NCBI RefSeq assembly: GCF_943590815.1
Contig: NZ_CALSBS010000001.1
Coordinates: 1 to 64,000 of the forward strand
Length of the DNA stretch: 64,000 nt
Source: Pseudocitrobacter vendiensis
Lineage (GTDB): Bacteria > Pseudomonadota > Gammaproteobacteria > Enterobacterales > Enterobacteriaceae
Direction of reading: 5' to 3'
Shown: in pieces, positions 9,349 through 19,171 of the stretch
How positions within the stretch are numbered: the first letter of the stretch is position 1
Layout of the letters: the number at the start of each line of letters is the position of its first letter
Program-made: the position numbers and the translations under genes
The notes under the pieces: model-generated
Database searches by the model: none
What the model saw: only the letters and a program-made list of their open reading frames with translations
What the model was told of the DNA's origin: nothing

Positions 9349-10044
9349 GTGATTAACGCAATTATTAAATCAAGCATGGCCCTGTCATTTTTACTGCTGT
9401 GTGTTTCATTACCTGCACAGGCATCCGGGGGAGTGGCACTGGGCGCTACGCGCGTTATTTATCCGGCGGACGCCAAACAGACGTCGCTGGCCATCACTAA
9501 CAGCAATGATAAAGAACGTTATTTAATTAACGCATGGATTGAAAACGACCTCGGGAAAAAAGAATCAACATTTGTCGTGACGCCTCCGCTGTTCGTCAGT
9601 GAGCCAAAAAGCGAAAACACCCTGCGTATTATTTATGCTGGGCAGCCTTTGCCGTCCGATCGCGAGTCGCTGTTCTGGATGAACGTGAAGGCGATTCCGT
9701 CCGTCAATAAAGCAAATATCGAAGGGAAGAACGTTCTGCAACTGGCGATTTTGTCGCGCATCAAACTGTTCGTTCGCCCGAAAAATCTGGCTATGCCACC
9801 GGAAGAGGCCCTGTCGCACCTGCGTTTTGAGCGCAGCGGCACGCACCTGAAGGTGACCAATGCGTCGCCTTATTACGTTACGCTTGTCAATTTGCAGCTT
9901 GGCGGTCAGCGCATCAACAACCTGATGATTGCGCCGAAAAACAGCGCCCAGCAGGCGATTCCCGCCTCGGCAAGCGGTACGCTTTCGTGGCAGAGCGTGA
10001 ATGATTACGGGGCTATTACCCCCGTTCACCGCGTCAACCTTTGA
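9349..10044 (+). CDS. fimC: Periplasmic fimbrial chaperone
   Basis: PapD/FimC-type chaperone, 231 residues, two immunoglobulin-like domains. It binds pilins in the periplasm by donor-strand complementation. A signal peptide ends at PAQAS. The signature region follows, with alternating hydrophobic residues of the G1 strand around residues 115-130 ([18 protein letters not shown]). The GTG at 9349 is preceded by AAAAGG; an ATG at 9376 is possible but would shorten the signal peptide. The stop overlaps a potential usher start. Confidence 0.94.
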   Translation: MINAIIKSSMALSFLLLCVSLPAQASGGVALGATRVIYPADAKQTSLAITNSNDKERYLINAWIENDLGKKESTFVVTPPLFVSEPKSENTLRIIYAGQPLPSDRESLFWMNVKAIPSVNKANIEGKNVLQLAILSRIKLFVRPKNLAMPPEEALSHLRFERSGTHLKVTNASPYYVTLVNLQLGGQRINNLMIAPKNSAQQAIPASASGTLSWQSVNDYGAITPVHRVNL

Positions 10045-10067
10045 TGAAGTCAGGGCAGGCCGACACC

Positions 10068-12632
10068 ATGAAAAACCTTCACCCGCTCAGTATGCTGACG
10101 CTGGCTGTGATGGCGGCGCTCTGGTCACCCAACGGGCGCGGCGAGAGCTACTTCAACCCCGCATTTTTGTCGGAAGATACGGCCACCGTGGCCGATCTTT
10201 CGCGTTTTGAGCAGGGGCATCAGCAAGCGCCGGGCGTATATCGCGTCGATATCTGGCGCAACGATGAATTTATCGGTACTCAGGATCTCACCTTTGTCGC
10301 CGCCGAAGGGGCGGCGCCTCCTGCTGCGGGCCTTGCGCCCTGTATTCAGCGTGATTTTTTACAACGTTTGGGCGTCAACATGACGGCCTTTCCGGCGCTC
10401 GCCAGTGAGCCGAAAGGGAACTGCGTGGCACTGGAAAACCTGCTGCCGGGAAGCGTCGTGGCGTTTGATTTCGCCTCGCTACGCCTGCGACTGAGCCTGC
10501 CACAGGCGGCGATGAGCAACAGCGCGCGCGGTTATATTCCGCCGGACGAGTGGGATGAGGGCATTCCCGCGCTGCTGTTGAACTATAGTCTGACCGGTAA
10601 CAAAGGCAGCGATGACGACAGTCATTATCTCAATTTGCAAAGCGGCCTGAACTACGGCCCGTGGCGGCTGCGTAATAACGGCGCATGGCGCTATACCCGT
10701 AATAACGGGCAGCGCCACAGCGAATGGGAAAATATCGGTACCTGGCTCCAGCGCTCGATTATCCCGCTGAAAAGCGAAATGGTGTTGGGCGACAGCAATA
10801 CCGGCAATGATGTATTCGACAGCATCGGTTTTCGCGGCGGCCGATTGTACTCCTCAGACAGCATGTATCCGGACAGCCTGCAGGGCTACGCCCCGACAGT
10901 CCGCGGGATTGCGCGTACGCCAGCGAAGGTGGTGATCCGCCAGAACGGCTACGTGATTTATCAAAGCTACGTGCAGCCGGGCGCTTTTGCGATAAGCGAC
11001 CTGAACCCGACCTCTTCAAGCGGTGACCTGGATGTGACCGTAGAGGAGAAAGACGGTAGCCAGCAGCGCTACACCGTACCCTATTCCACGGTGCCATTGC
11101 TGCAACGTGAAGGGCGACTGAAGTATGACCTGGTTGCCGGGGAGTATCGCAGCGGGAATAGCCAAAAAGACACGCCGTTCTTTGGTCAGGGCACGATGAT
11201 TGTCGGCCTGCCAGGCGGTTATACCGTTTATGGCGGTACGCAGATGGCGTCGCGCTACGCGGCAGCAGCCATTGGCGCGGGGAAAAACCTTGGCGACTGG
11301 GGCGCAATTTCTCTTGATGTGACCCATGCGCGGAGTCAATTGGCTGACGATAGCTGGCATGAAGGGCAGTCTCTGCGTTTCCTGTACGCCAAATCCCTGA
11401 ACGGCTTCGGCACCAACTTCCAGCTTCTGGGCTATCGCTACTCGACGCGTGGTTTTTATACCCTTGATGATGTGGCGTGGAAACGGATGTCCGGGTATGA
11501 GTACTCCGAAACGGAAAACGATAAAAATGGCGTGCCGGATGTCGTGAGTTATCACAACCTCACATGGAGTAAAAAAGGACGTTTTCAGGTCAACATTTCG
11601 CAATCGCTGGGCGATTACGGTTCGGTGTATCTCTCCGGTAGCGAGCAGACCTACTGGGGAACCAGCGACTCCAATATCTGGTATCAGCTCGGCTATGCCG
11701 GCGGCTGGAAAGGCATCAGCTACTCGTTGTCCTGGTCCTGGAACCGCTCCGTGGGCATTGATGGCACCGATCGCATTGTTTCTGCGAACGTCTCTATTCC
11801 GTTCAGTCTGTTTACACCGAACGGCTATCGTCGCGATAGCGTGCTGGATCGCGCCTATGCGACAGCTTCCGCCAGCCGTAATAAAGACGGTGATAGCAGT
11901 TGGCAAACCGGCGTGAGTGGCACGCTGCTGGAAGGACGCAACCTGAACTACAGCGTGACGCAGGGCCACACCAGTAACAACGGTTCCAGCGGCAGTGCAT
12001 CGGCGAACTGGCAGGCGACATACGGTACGGTTGGCGCAGGCTACAACTACTCCCGTGACCAGCATGATTTCAACTGGCAATTGGCCGGTGGCGTGGTCGG
12101 TCATGCTGATGGCGTGACGTTCAGTCAGCCGCTGGGCGATACCAACGTACTTATCAAAGCGCCGGGCGCCAGTGGGGTGAAAGTTGAAAACCAGACCGGA
12201 GTGAAGACCGACTGGCGCGGTTACGCTGTCATGCCTTACGCCACGGTGTATCGCTATAACCGTGTGGCGCTCGATACCAACTCCATGAATGACCATACGG
12301 ACGTGGAAAACAACGTCAGCAGCGTGGTGCCAACCCGTGGCGCGCTGGTGCGTGCGGCGTTTGATACGCGAATTGGCGTGCGTGCGTTGATCACCGTTCG
12401 CCGTGGCGATCGTTTTGTACCGTTTGGCGCAATCGTGCGCGAAGTCAACAGCGGCGTCACCAGTATGGCGGGTGAAGAGGGGCAAATCTATCTCAGCGGC
12501 CTGCCGTTGAGCGGGGAGCTGCTCATTCAGTGGGGCGACAGCGCGCAGGAACGCTGTCGTGCAACGTATACGCTCCCGCAGGAGAGTTTAAATCAGGCGA
12601 TTACCATGATGGGAGCACGCTGTGAACGTTAA
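10068..12632 (+). CDS. fimD: Outer-membrane fimbrial usher
   Basis: The usher is the outer-membrane pore that receives chaperone-subunit complexes and assembles the pilus. It shows the N-terminal domain ([20 protein letters not shown]), the 24-strand barrel, the plug, and two C-terminal domains ending in a Cys-containing segment (CRATYTL, GARCER). From ATG 10068 there are 854 residues including a signal peptide; an ATG at 10044 that overlaps the fimC stop would add eight residues. Similarity to E. coli SfmD is high throughout. It overlaps fimH by 11 bases. Confidence 0.94.
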   Translation: MKNLHPLSMLTLAVMAALWSPNGRGESYFNPAFLSEDTATVADLSRFEQGHQQAPGVYRVDIWRNDEFIGTQDLTFVAAEGAAPPAAGLAPCIQRDFLQRLGVNMTAFPALASEPKGNCVALENLLPGSVVAFDFASLRLRLSLPQAAMSNSARGYIPPDEWDEGIPALLLNYSLTGNKGSDDDSHYLNLQSGLNYGPWRLRNNGAWRYTRNNGQRHSEWENIGTWLQRSIIPLKSEMVLGDSNTGNDVFDSIGFRGGRLYSSDSMYPDSLQGYAPTVRGIARTPAKVVIRQNGYVIYQSYVQPGAFAISDLNPTSSSGDLDVTVEEKDGSQQRYTVPYSTVPLLQREGRLKYDLVAGEYRSGNSQKDTPFFGQGTMIVGLPGGYTVYGGTQMASRYAAAAIGAGKNLGDWGAISLDVTHARSQLADDSWHEGQSLRFLYAKSLNGFGTNFQLLGYRYSTRGFYTLDDVAWKRMSGYEYSETENDKNGVPDVVSYHNLTWSKKGRFQVNISQSLGDYGSVYLSGSEQTYWGTSDSNIWYQLGYAGGWKGISYSLSWSWNRSVGIDGTDRIVSANVSIPFSLFTPNGYRRDSVLDRAYATASASRNKDGDSSWQTGVSGTLLEGRNLNYSVTQGHTSNNGSSGSASANWQATYGTVGAGYNYSRDQHDFNWQLAGGVVGHADGVTFSQPLGDTNVLIKAPGASGVKVENQTGVKTDWRGYAVMPYATVYRYNRVALDTNSMNDHTDVENNVSSVVPTRGALVRAAFDTRIGVRALITVRRGDRFVPFGAIVREVNSGVTSMAGEEGQIYLSGLPLSGELLIQWGDSAQERCRATYTLPQESLNQAITMMGARCER

Positions 12633-13644
12633 TAAGAGAATGAAAGGCGCCCTTGCACTGGCGGGGGTATGTCTGGGAATGACGGCGCTTCCCGCCTGGG
12701 CTACGGTGTGTGCGAACTCGGACGGTGTGTCAAAAGATATTGCTTACAACCTGACTGATGTCTTTACCAGTGCCAATAACCAGGTGGGGCAGATAGTCAC
12801 GTTGGCGCAGAAATCGGGCTTAGTCGGTGTTAACGCCATTTGCCCCAAAGGAACCTCAGGCAATACGACCATGCGAAGTTACACCACCGATCTCACGGTC
12901 ACCAGCGTGGAAGATAAATTTCAGTATGTAAAACTGAATGAATATCTTGATGGCGCCATGAAAATAACGGATGACTTTGCTGGGGAGTTTTACCCTCCTG
13001 TGAAATATATCCAGATGGGATCACACCCTAACGTATCGAAAAACAAAGCTTTTCCGGTAACCGATTCGAAGCTGGTTTTCCGCCTCAAAGTGACCCGGCG
13101 CTTTATCAATATGGTGGTCATTCCCCAGCAGACTATGTTTCGGGTCTATGTGACAACCACAAAGGGAGACCCCCTCACCACGGTGGTCTACACCATTAGC
13201 TACAGTGGCATCATTGAAGTTCCGCAAAGCTGCGAAATTAACGCCGGGAATGTGGTTGAATTCGATTTTGGCGATATTGGCGCATCGCTGTTTTCTCAGG
13301 CGGGAGCCGGCCAGCGCCCGCCGAGCGTGCCTGCGCAGAGCAAAACCATCGGGATTAAATGCACTAACGTGGAAGCGAATGCCTATCTGACGATGCGTAT
13401 CGAAGCTGAAAAAGTGTCGGGTAATGCGCTGGTTTCCGACAACCCCGATTTAGGCTTCGTGGTTGCCGATGCAAACGGCAATCCGTTAACACCGAATACG
13501 CTGGGCAGCACCATTCCGTTCCGCCTGGATGACGCCGCACAGGCGCAGGTGGGGATTCGCGCATGGCCGGTCAGTATTACCGGCAATAAACCGGCAGAAG
13601 GGATATTTACATCGCGAGGCTATTTGCGTGTTGATTACGATTAA
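12622..13644 (+). CDS. fimH: Fimbrial tip adhesin FimH/SfmH-like
   Basis: Two-domain adhesin of 340 residues: a signal peptide to about residue 27 (LPAWA), a lectin-like N-terminal domain, and a pilin domain from about residue 195 ([21 protein letters not shown]) ending in YLRVDYD. The GTG start at 12622 follows GGGAG at suitable spacing; the ATG at 12640 has its purine stretch too close. The lectin half is clearly divergent from E. coli FimH, so binding specificity cannot be inferred from it. Confidence 0.88.
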   Translation: MNVNKRMKGALALAGVCLGMTALPAWATVCANSDGVSKDIAYNLTDVFTSANNQVGQIVTLAQKSGLVGVNAICPKGTSGNTTMRSYTTDLTVTSVEDKFQYVKLNEYLDGAMKITDDFAGEFYPPVKYIQMGSHPNVSKNKAFPVTDSKLVFRLKVTRRFINMVVIPQQTMFRVYVTTTKGDPLTTVVYTISYSGIIEVPQSCEINAGNVVEFDFGDIGASLFSQAGAGQRPPSVPAQSKTIGIKCTNVEANAYLTMRIEAEKVSGNALVSDNPDLGFVVADANGNPLTPNTLGSTIPFRLDDAAQAQVGIRAWPVSITGNKPAEGIFTSRGYLRVDYD

Positions 13645-13654
13645 GAGAGGCAAG

Positions 13655-14173
13655 ATGCCACGTTATTTCACTTATGCCCTGTCATTGCTGGCGATGATAA
13701 GTACTTCGCAGGCAGCAACGCCATTGGGCGAAATCAACATAGAACTGCGCGGTAATATCGTGGACTTAAGCTGCGTGGTAAACGCCAGCGATAGCGCGAA
13801 AGAAGTCCAGTTGGGATCGTGGCCCACGAAGCAGTTGCAAACCGCAGGCAGCAAAACTCAGGCGATGCCATTTTCGATTCGCTTGACCGGTTGCCCGCCG
13901 GGGGCGGTATCAATCACTTTTGCCGGAACACCCGACGATCAGGACAACACCTTGCTGGCGCTGAATGGCGCAAGCCAGGCCAGTCGTGTTGCGGTGGAGA
14001 TCCTTGATGAGGACAAAACTCGCCTACCGTTACAGCAGGAGAGTAAAGAGGTGGCTATCGACGCACAAGGGGATGCCACATTGTCGTTTTACGCCAATTA
14101 TATTTCCACGGCAGACAACCCTCAGCCAGGCAGTGCCGATGCGGATGCGACCTTTACGCTTAACTATAACTGA
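13655..14173 (+). CDS. fimF: Minor fimbrial subunit FimF-like
   Basis: A 172-residue pilin-family protein and last gene of the operon. It has a signal peptide (ending TSQAA), cysteines in DLSCVVN and TGCPP, and the penultimate-Tyr C-terminus FTLNYN. The ATG at 13655 is preceded by AGAGAGG and lies 10 bases after the fimH stop. By position it is the adaptor between adhesin and rod (SfmF/FimF). No separate fimG is present. Confidence 0.88.
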   Translation: MPRYFTYALSLLAMISTSQAATPLGEINIELRGNIVDLSCVVNASDSAKEVQLGSWPTKQLQTAGSKTQAMPFSIRLTGCPPGAVSITFAGTPDDQDNTLLALNGASQASRVAVEILDEDKTRLPLQQESKEVAIDAQGDATLSFYANYISTADNPQPGSADADATFTLNYN

Positions 14174-14211
14174 CTTCCCGGGCCCGTTTCAGGGCCGGGA
14201 TTCATGAATGA
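14174..14211. terminator. Hairpin between convergent fimF and fimZ
   Basis: A GC-rich hairpin (TCCCGGGCCC pairing with GGGCCGGGA, one bulged G) fills the gap between the convergent genes. There is no long T-run, so a bidirectional terminator role is probable rather than certain. Confidence 0.5.
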
Positions 14212-14841
14212 CTAGAGTAATTCGTGGGCTTTCGCATAATCAATCAATTCCACGATAGTATGCACGCCAAGTTTGGTGAAAATATTTGATTTATGTGCAC
14301 TAATGGTTTTATTGCTCAACAAGAATTGGGCTGCTATCTCTTTATTAGATAAACCATTAGCAAGATAACGTAGTACGGTAATTTCTCGGTTGGATAACGG
14401 CATGTCGCTAAACTTATGACGCATGTTACCGCCACCAAAGATATTCATGGAATCTGCCGGGAAGAATGAATATCCGGAGAGAAGCATCTCCACTGCTTTA
14501 TAGATATCACACAGATCCTTCCGCTTGCTGACAAAACCATTTGCGCCAGCTCTAATCGCCCGACAGGCATAGAACGACTCAGATTTAGATGACAAGAAAA
14601 GAACTTTGGTGCTTTCACTGATGTTCTTTATCCGTTTGAGTAATGAAAACCCGTCTGAGCCGGAAAGCTCAATATCAAGTATTACCATATCTACGTCATT
14701 ATTTCTAATATATTCAATAACTTCATGGCTATTGTCTGACTTGAGAACGACCTTAATCTGTGGGTTTTTTTGGAGCAGGACCTCGATCGACATTCTGACT
14801 ATAGGGTGTTCGTCCATAATGATAACGGATGCCGGTTTCAT
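14212..14841 (-). CDS. fimZ: Fimbrial response regulator FimZ
   Basis: LuxR/NarL-type response regulator of 209 residues. The receiver domain has acidic residues in MDEHP (D10, E11), the phospho-acceptor Asp in VILDIELSG and Lys in VSKRKD. The C-terminal HTH runs from about residue 145 (LSNREITVLRYLANGLSNKEIA). In Salmonella FimZ activates the fimA promoter and represses flagellar genes. It is convergent to the fim operon, as in E. coli and Salmonella. A long AT-rich region lies upstream. Confidence 0.94.
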   Translation of the reverse strand: MKPASVIIMDEHPIVRMSIEVLLQKNPQIKVVLKSDNSHEVIEYIRNNDVDMVILDIELSGSDGFSLLKRIKNISESTKVLFLSSKSESFYACRAIRAGANGFVSKRKDLCDIYKAVEMLLSGYSFFPADSMNIFGGGNMRHKFSDMPLSNREITVLRYLANGLSNKEIAAQFLLSNKTISAHKSNIFTKLGVHTIVELIDYAKAHELL

Positions 14842-15648
14842 CTTTATATGCCTCAGACTGGTGGAATAGTTACGTGGGATTCCTTTACGGAAACTATTAC
14901 AAGTCGAATGGATAAATAAAAAATTTAATTCTTGTCTTACTTCCAGAGGAGTTATCTATCCCTACTTGTACCATTATAAAGTGACAATTTTGTCCGGTAC
15001 TTAAACAATGCCTAAACCCTTAAAAAGGCTTTTCTTATAACACGATAAGTACATGGCTATTATACTTGCTATGAATTGTCCGAAAAGCATTATTAAAGTC
15101 GCAACAATCAGTAATTAATATGATGTTCTAGTCAGAAAGTTTATTCAAATTATTTTTGGTATTTACCTCCAGGTGTTTAAAATCCTGTAGAGGAGTTAAC
15201 TTTTTTCTCTGGCATAAATATAAATAGATGCTAAATGTTGAAAACGTGTTAATTGATATGGCGCAATTATTGGGGAATAATCGATCGGTAAACATATCTG
15301 GAATGACGCAATTCAACGATTATTCCACAAAAAATTCCTTTTGATCTCAACTCAAGCTATGGGGAGGGCTTAAGGAAAATATTTTATCAGCACAATGCAA
15401 AACCCTACTATATCTGGTGGTTACCGACTGACAGGCCTACAAATAGCGCTAATCAGGAGGTTCCTGCCTGAATGTGCGACAGAGTAATGCTCTTTAGAGG
15501 CCTTTTTCCATAGTGATTTTTGCTATCCAAATCCGGGTCTTAGGAATAGTTATAAACTTTGCAATATTGTTAAAATTTAACAAAAAAAGATCATTTTGAT
15601 TAAGTAATTTCTTAAAACAATCTAAGATTTAAGAGGTTAATGAAATTG
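14842..15648. other. AT-rich intergenic region between fimZ and the FimY-like gene
   Basis: About 800 bases, clearly AT-rich compared with the flanks, holding the fimZ promoter side. I see no convincing gene: the one 62-codon frame on the minus strand (15128-15316) lacks a ribosome site and a domain. No tRNA or recognisable operator was found. High A+T and regulatory location make it a plausible H-NS-bound region, which is inference. Confidence 0.5.
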
Positions 15649-16365
15649 TCAGTTTGAACTAGCAGAAAGATTTTGCAGCAAGTGAATAAGTTCTGAGCGA
15701 TGCTGAAGCTTGAGTCGTTCCACTATGCGCCCCAGACGATAGATAATCCTGTGGTAATCTTTGTCATGATCGCTGGCAATAGATTTCAACGAACGCCCCT
15801 GGGTCAGCGCCATCAGAATGAGCCACTCATCGCGCGAAAAATGGCTTTTCCGGTTGAACTGTATCGGCTGAGGCATGAGCAGTTTTTTACGCAGGGTACG
15901 AAACGGCGAATGTCGACTGATTATCCGAAGTGCCGTCACTGCTTTCATAAAGCGCAGGGCTTTTTTATCCTGTGTCGGCGCAATCAGATGAATATAATTT
16001 TGTGGATACTCGAAACTGATGCGGCGCAAGCGATCCAGCGTTTCGATGGCGGGCGCATCAGTGTAATAAATATCGACCAGCAACTGTACGCCAGGTGCTT
16101 TGGGGAGCAGGTCCAGCGCATTATCCAGCGTTGATGTTACCCAGCCGTTACTCAGCGGATAAGGGGCGAAACGAAACCCGTGACGCAAGAATTGATCGCT
16201 GCTGACCAGTATAAAATGGGGAGAGTCGGTTTTATGCGTGAGGGCAAGTGAGTGAGTAAGGCGTTCGAGTCTGTCAAAAAATGGGGGCCAGTCATGTGGA
16301 TTCTTAAATCCAGGGTGATCGGTGCCTGAACGACGCCTCCTTTCTCTGCGAATTGCGATGCGCAT
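15649..16365 (-). CDS. fimY: FimY-like LuxR-type regulator of fimbriae
   Basis: A 238-residue protein with a very basic N-terminus (MRIAIRRERRRR) and a C-terminal LuxR-type HTH (from about residue 180, FSRDEWLILMALTQGRSLKSIA). It lacks the receiver Asp motif. AGGAAGAGAAGC precedes the ATG. Its size and position between fimZ and the UCU arginine tRNA match Salmonella FimY, which acts with FimZ to switch on fimA. The assignment rests on position and recalled similarity. No FimW homologue is visible next to it. Confidence 0.65.
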   Translation of the reverse strand: MRIAIRRERRRRSGTDHPGFKNPHDWPPFFDRLERLTHSLALTHKTDSPHFILVSSDQFLRHGFRFAPYPLSNGWVTSTLDNALDLLPKAPGVQLLVDIYYTDAPAIETLDRLRRISFEYPQNYIHLIAPTQDKKALRFMKAVTALRIISRHSPFRTLRKKLLMPQPIQFNRKSHFSRDEWLILMALTQGRSLKSIASDHDKDYHRIIYRLGRIVERLKLQHRSELIHLLQNLSASSN

Positions 16366-16606
16366 GCTTCTCTTCCTGGCGCCGTCACGCGCGTATTCAC
16401 TTATAGCTTATCTAACGGTGCGGTCAAACAGCCAGTAGCAGACATTGTGACACCAGAGGCAGGTTCTTCCCTAAGGCAATACTTAAAGTAAGGTAAGGGT
16501 TTTCGCAGTGCTCGGGCTGAAACAGGAAGGGTGGTTAAAAATAAGACAAGGGCTGCTCGCGTTATGTGCATCATCGCGAACAACCCTGATTTAACATTGA
16601 AATGGA

Positions 16607-16634
16607 TTGACTCACCGCCCGGTGACCGTATAAT
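16607..16634 (+). promoter_or_regulatory. Promoter of the argU tRNA
   Basis: TTGACT at 16607-16612 and a perfect TATAAT at 16629-16634 are separated by 16 bases, about 40 bases upstream of the tRNA. A GC-rich stretch (CCTCGCG) follows the -10 box, like the discriminator of stringently controlled stable-RNA promoters. Confidence 0.8.
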
Positions 16635-16674
16635 TCCTCGCGTTTCACTCCCGTGAAGTCACAACTTCTTCAGT

Positions 16675-16751
16675 GCGCCCTTAGCTCAGTTGGATAGAGC
16701 AACGACCTTCTAAGTCGTGGGTCACAGGTTCGAATCCTGTAGGGCGTACCA
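16675..16751 (+). tRNA. argU: tRNA-Arg (anticodon UCU), argU/fimU
   Basis: A 77-nt tRNA with encoded CCA. The anticodon loop CTTCTAA gives UCU, which reads the rare AGA and AGG arginine codons. D-loop AGCTCAGTTGGATAGAGC and T-loop TTCGAAT are standard. Compared with the E. coli argU I recall, the last acceptor pair is G1-U72, the discriminator is A73, and the T stem has an A-U pair in place of G-C. In Salmonella this tRNA is called fimU because FimY translation depends on it. No terminator is evident before the facing ppaC gene 15 bases on. Confidence 0.96.
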
Positions 16752-16766
16752 TTTCACTGCAAACCG

Positions 16767-17669
16767 TTATTTTCCCTTAGCAAGATAGTTCTCAAGCCAC
16801 GGCAATAACTGTTTTTTACGGCTCAGCATCCCTTCTACAACACAGGGAGCGTCTGCTTGCTGGCCTTCCGGCGCGGCAAAGTAGAGAGTCGAATACCCAG
16901 CATTGATATCCGTCAGCATGACCACCACCCGTTGCGCGCCGGTTTCCTGGATATTCCGCGCCATCTCTTGTTGCAACTCATCCAGTACTGCATCCACCTG
17001 ACTCAATGAAAACAGTTCGATCTGTGCGGCGTTAACCTTCACACCCTGAATCTGGAATGTTTTGATATCTTTATTCAGCAGCGCTTTCCCGCTTAGCCCC
17101 TCAATACTGGTTTTCGCGGTCAGTAGCCCGGCAATAAAGGCATCTTTCTCGATACCCGCGAGAGCCGACAGTTCTTCAACGGCAAGCGTGTCATCCGATG
17201 TCGTGGTGGGGGAGCGAAGCGCGACGGTGTCGCTTATCACGGCTCCCAGCATTAATAGCGCTTCGGCGGGCGTTATCATGCGGCGGATCTCTGGCGTCAT
17301 CAATTGCCAGAGCAGCGTACTGCTGCTGCCTACCGGCTTCACCCACACTTCCGGCGGCAGGCGCGTGACCAGGCCACCAAGACGATGGTGATCGATGATA
17401 CCGACAACATTACTTTCCGCTAAAGAGGCGGGGCCCTGAGTGGGCTCGGTAAAATCGACCAGCCAGACATCGCGATCGGCGAGAGAATCGGTGAGTAAGG
17501 CGGGAACTGGCAGTTTTGCCTGTTCAAAAATAAACTGCGTTTCGCGATTGATTTCCCCACAACGCCAGGCCTGTGCCTGAAGACCGCGCAGCGTAAGCCA
17601 GCGGCTTGTCATATACGCGGTGCAAATGGCGTCGCTATCCGGGTGAAGATGTCCAAGTACATTTATCAT
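16767..17669 (-). CDS. ppaC: Manganese-dependent inorganic pyrophosphatase (family II)
   Basis: Hydrolyses PPi to phosphate in the cytosol with an Mn/Co centre; unrelated in sequence to the usual enterobacterial Ppa. DHH-superfamily motifs are present: H7/D11/D13 in GHLHPDSDA, IIDHH, and C-terminal SRKKQ. From ATG 17669 (MINVLGHLHP) it has 300 residues, close to the family size, with AAAAGG upstream; the longer in-frame ATG adds 19 unrelated residues. It sits alone, facing argU. Confidence 0.92.
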   Translation of the reverse strand: MINVLGHLHPDSDAICTAYMTSRWLTLRGLQAQAWRCGEINRETQFIFEQAKLPVPALLTDSLADRDVWLVDFTEPTQGPASLAESNVVGIIDHHRLGGLVTRLPPEVWVKPVGSSSTLLWQLMTPEIRRMITPAEALLMLGAVISDTVALRSPTTTSDDTLAVEELSALAGIEKDAFIAGLLTAKTSIEGLSGKALLNKDIKTFQIQGVKVNAAQIELFSLSQVDAVLDELQQEMARNIQETGAQRVVVMLTDINAGYSTLYFAAPEGQQADAPCVVEGMLSRKKQLLPWLENYLAKGK

Positions 17670-18333
17670 TGCATAAACCTTTTCAGGGAAGCATGCTGAG
17701 CCGGAAAAAAAAGACCAGCCTGACACGCCCCATCGTGAATGAGAGTCATATCAGGCGTCATTAGCCTACGAACGAGGCGGTTGGGGAAGGTGGAACGCCA
17801 TCACCTTGAGGGGAGTTTGAACCAGGTGGTATCCGCTTTCAAGTTTCTTTCTCGTCAACCTCGCCAGTACTTAAAACCAGAAATTGTGATCGTATTGCAA
17901 AACTTATTTAAATGACAAGCGCTTAGGTGAAGAGAAGATGATTTAAGCCAACCTAATAAAATGAACCTCCATTTTAAAATTATGGATAGTAGGTCTAATA
18001 AAACTGCTCCCCTCTTAGCCAGTGCGGTAAAATGATTTCCCACTGAGATCGTTGACTATTGGTATTATCACCTTCTTAGAATAAAAAATTTTTTAGTGGC
18101 AAAATTCTTAATGCCGGTGTCATAACTCTTAGTTTAATTCGTCTAAAATCTGATGCTTGCTATTTTTTTTGAGTGTTTTGGGACTCTTGTTAAGAACATT
18201 TTTTTTGAGCTGCTAGGATTATTCTCGTATATCGAAATTTATTGGCGATTGGTATGATCATTCACCGAATCAATGGATGTTGACAAGGCTTTTTGTCAGT
18301 GAAATTATACAAAAACAAAGGGAAGGAGGGAGA
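17670..18333. other. AT-rich intergenic region before the LuxR-type gene
   Basis: Roughly 660 bases without a supportable gene. The right half is strongly AT-rich with several T-runs. A 62-codon minus-strand frame at 17855-18043 lacks family features. The region carries the ppaC promoter side and the promoter of the regulator at 18334, but no confident -35/-10 pair stood out. Confidence 0.45.
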
Positions 18334-18960
18334 ATGCCGGATAGGTTTAATCTTCAAAAGATGAATTGTATTACGTGCCCTCTTAATTGTGAGATAAAAC
18401 CCAAAACATCTTTGCGGGTGTCATTTTGTCAAAATTTCTGTTTTGGGACATGGCCAGAGGGAAGTGGTTATTTTTCAATAGGTATTGTAGAAGGAGTGCT
18501 GAAGCAAAGTCATAATTATTTTTACAATGGTTGTGTGTTTGTTGATTTTTCGATCAGTTTTCTCAGGTTGCTAATGGACAGGCAATGGATCGATTACCTT
18601 CTGGAAACTCGATTGAATATTATTGTCGTTTGCGATAAGCATTTGCAACCGTTAGCGAATTATTGGCTGAAAAACGAGTCGGGGATTTTTCTAATTATCT
18701 ACCCCAACGACAGTATGCCTTATGTTACTGAAAAAATTAAAAATAAGTTTATCGGGCGAGGTGCCGTACCCGTAAAGGGAGAAACCCTGTCGAAACTAGA
18801 GCTAAACGTATTACGTGAATTAATGGCGGGCCGTGATTGTACTTCTGTTGCAGCACTTTTCAATATTGATATTAGAAGTGTGTATGCGGCAAAGCAGCGT
18901 GTAGAAAAGAAGATGGGAAATGATGTTAACGATCTCTTTCGCTTTTCTTTGGCAATTTGA
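18334..18960 (+). CDS. Cysteine-rich LuxR-type transcriptional regulator, unassigned
   Basis: I do not recognise this regulator. From ATG 18334 (preceded by AAGGAGGGAGA) it has 208 residues. The C-terminus (about 145-205) is a LuxR-type HTH: LSKLELNVLRELMAGRDCTSVAA, then a recognition-helix-like segment RSVYAAKQRVEKKMG. The N-terminus has five closely set cysteines: C12, C15, C19, C32 and C36, in a C-x2-C-x3-C-x12-C-x3-C pattern that could bind metal or an Fe-S cluster. The middle has no receiver or autoinducer signature. It lies 211 bases upstream of the autotransporter, same strand, in AT-rich DNA. Control of that gene is inference. Confidence 0.8.
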   Translation: MPDRFNLQKMNCITCPLNCEIKPKTSLRVSFCQNFCFGTWPEGSGYFSIGIVEGVLKQSHNYFYNGCVFVDFSISFLRLLMDRQWIDYLLETRLNIIVVCDKHLQPLANYWLKNESGIFLIIYPNDSMPYVTEKIKNKFIGRGAVPVKGETLSKLELNVLRELMAGRDCTSVAALFNIDIRSVYAAKQRVEKKMGNDVNDLFRFSLAI

Positions 18961-19171
18961 TTAATTTTCATGAAAAATCGCAAGAACTGCGGTTGATATA
19001 ACAATTCGTTCTTTCAATTTTTGCATCTGGTTTGTCCGATAGATGCTCTGGTTGGCTATTGTCTCCTGTTAGCCGTATTCCTCGAATACGGCCATTGTTT
19101 ATTATTTACATCAAAGAACATTGTTTATTTCTAATGCTTTTAACAATGAGGGGAAACCCAAGGAGCTCTCT

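Noticed and set aside
10041-10067. Alternative fimD start at ATG 10044
   Set aside because: Possible by overlap with the fimC stop, but ATG 10068 gives a standard signal peptide; the choice is not certain.
11016-12485. Long open frame (489 codons) on the minus strand inside fimD
   Set aside because: It lies wholly opposite the well-supported usher gene, has no recognisable domain or ribosome site, and follows from codon bias of the usher.
15128-15316. Minus-strand frame of 62 codons in the fimZ-fimY spacer
   Set aside because: No ribosome site or motif; composition follows the AT-rich spacer.
16401-16583. Minus-strand frame of 60 codons with signal-peptide-like N-terminus upstream of the FimY-like gene
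   Set aside because: The hydrophobic start (HITRAALVLFLTTLPVSARA) is suggestive, but the ribosome site is weak and no relative is recalled. Left open; conservation would decide.
17855-18043. Minus-strand frame of 62 codons between ppaC and the LuxR-type gene
   Set aside because: No family features or ribosome site.
16752-19171. Genomic island or prophage at argU
   Set aside because: No integrase, att repeat or phage gene was found, although AT-rich DNA begins within this span.
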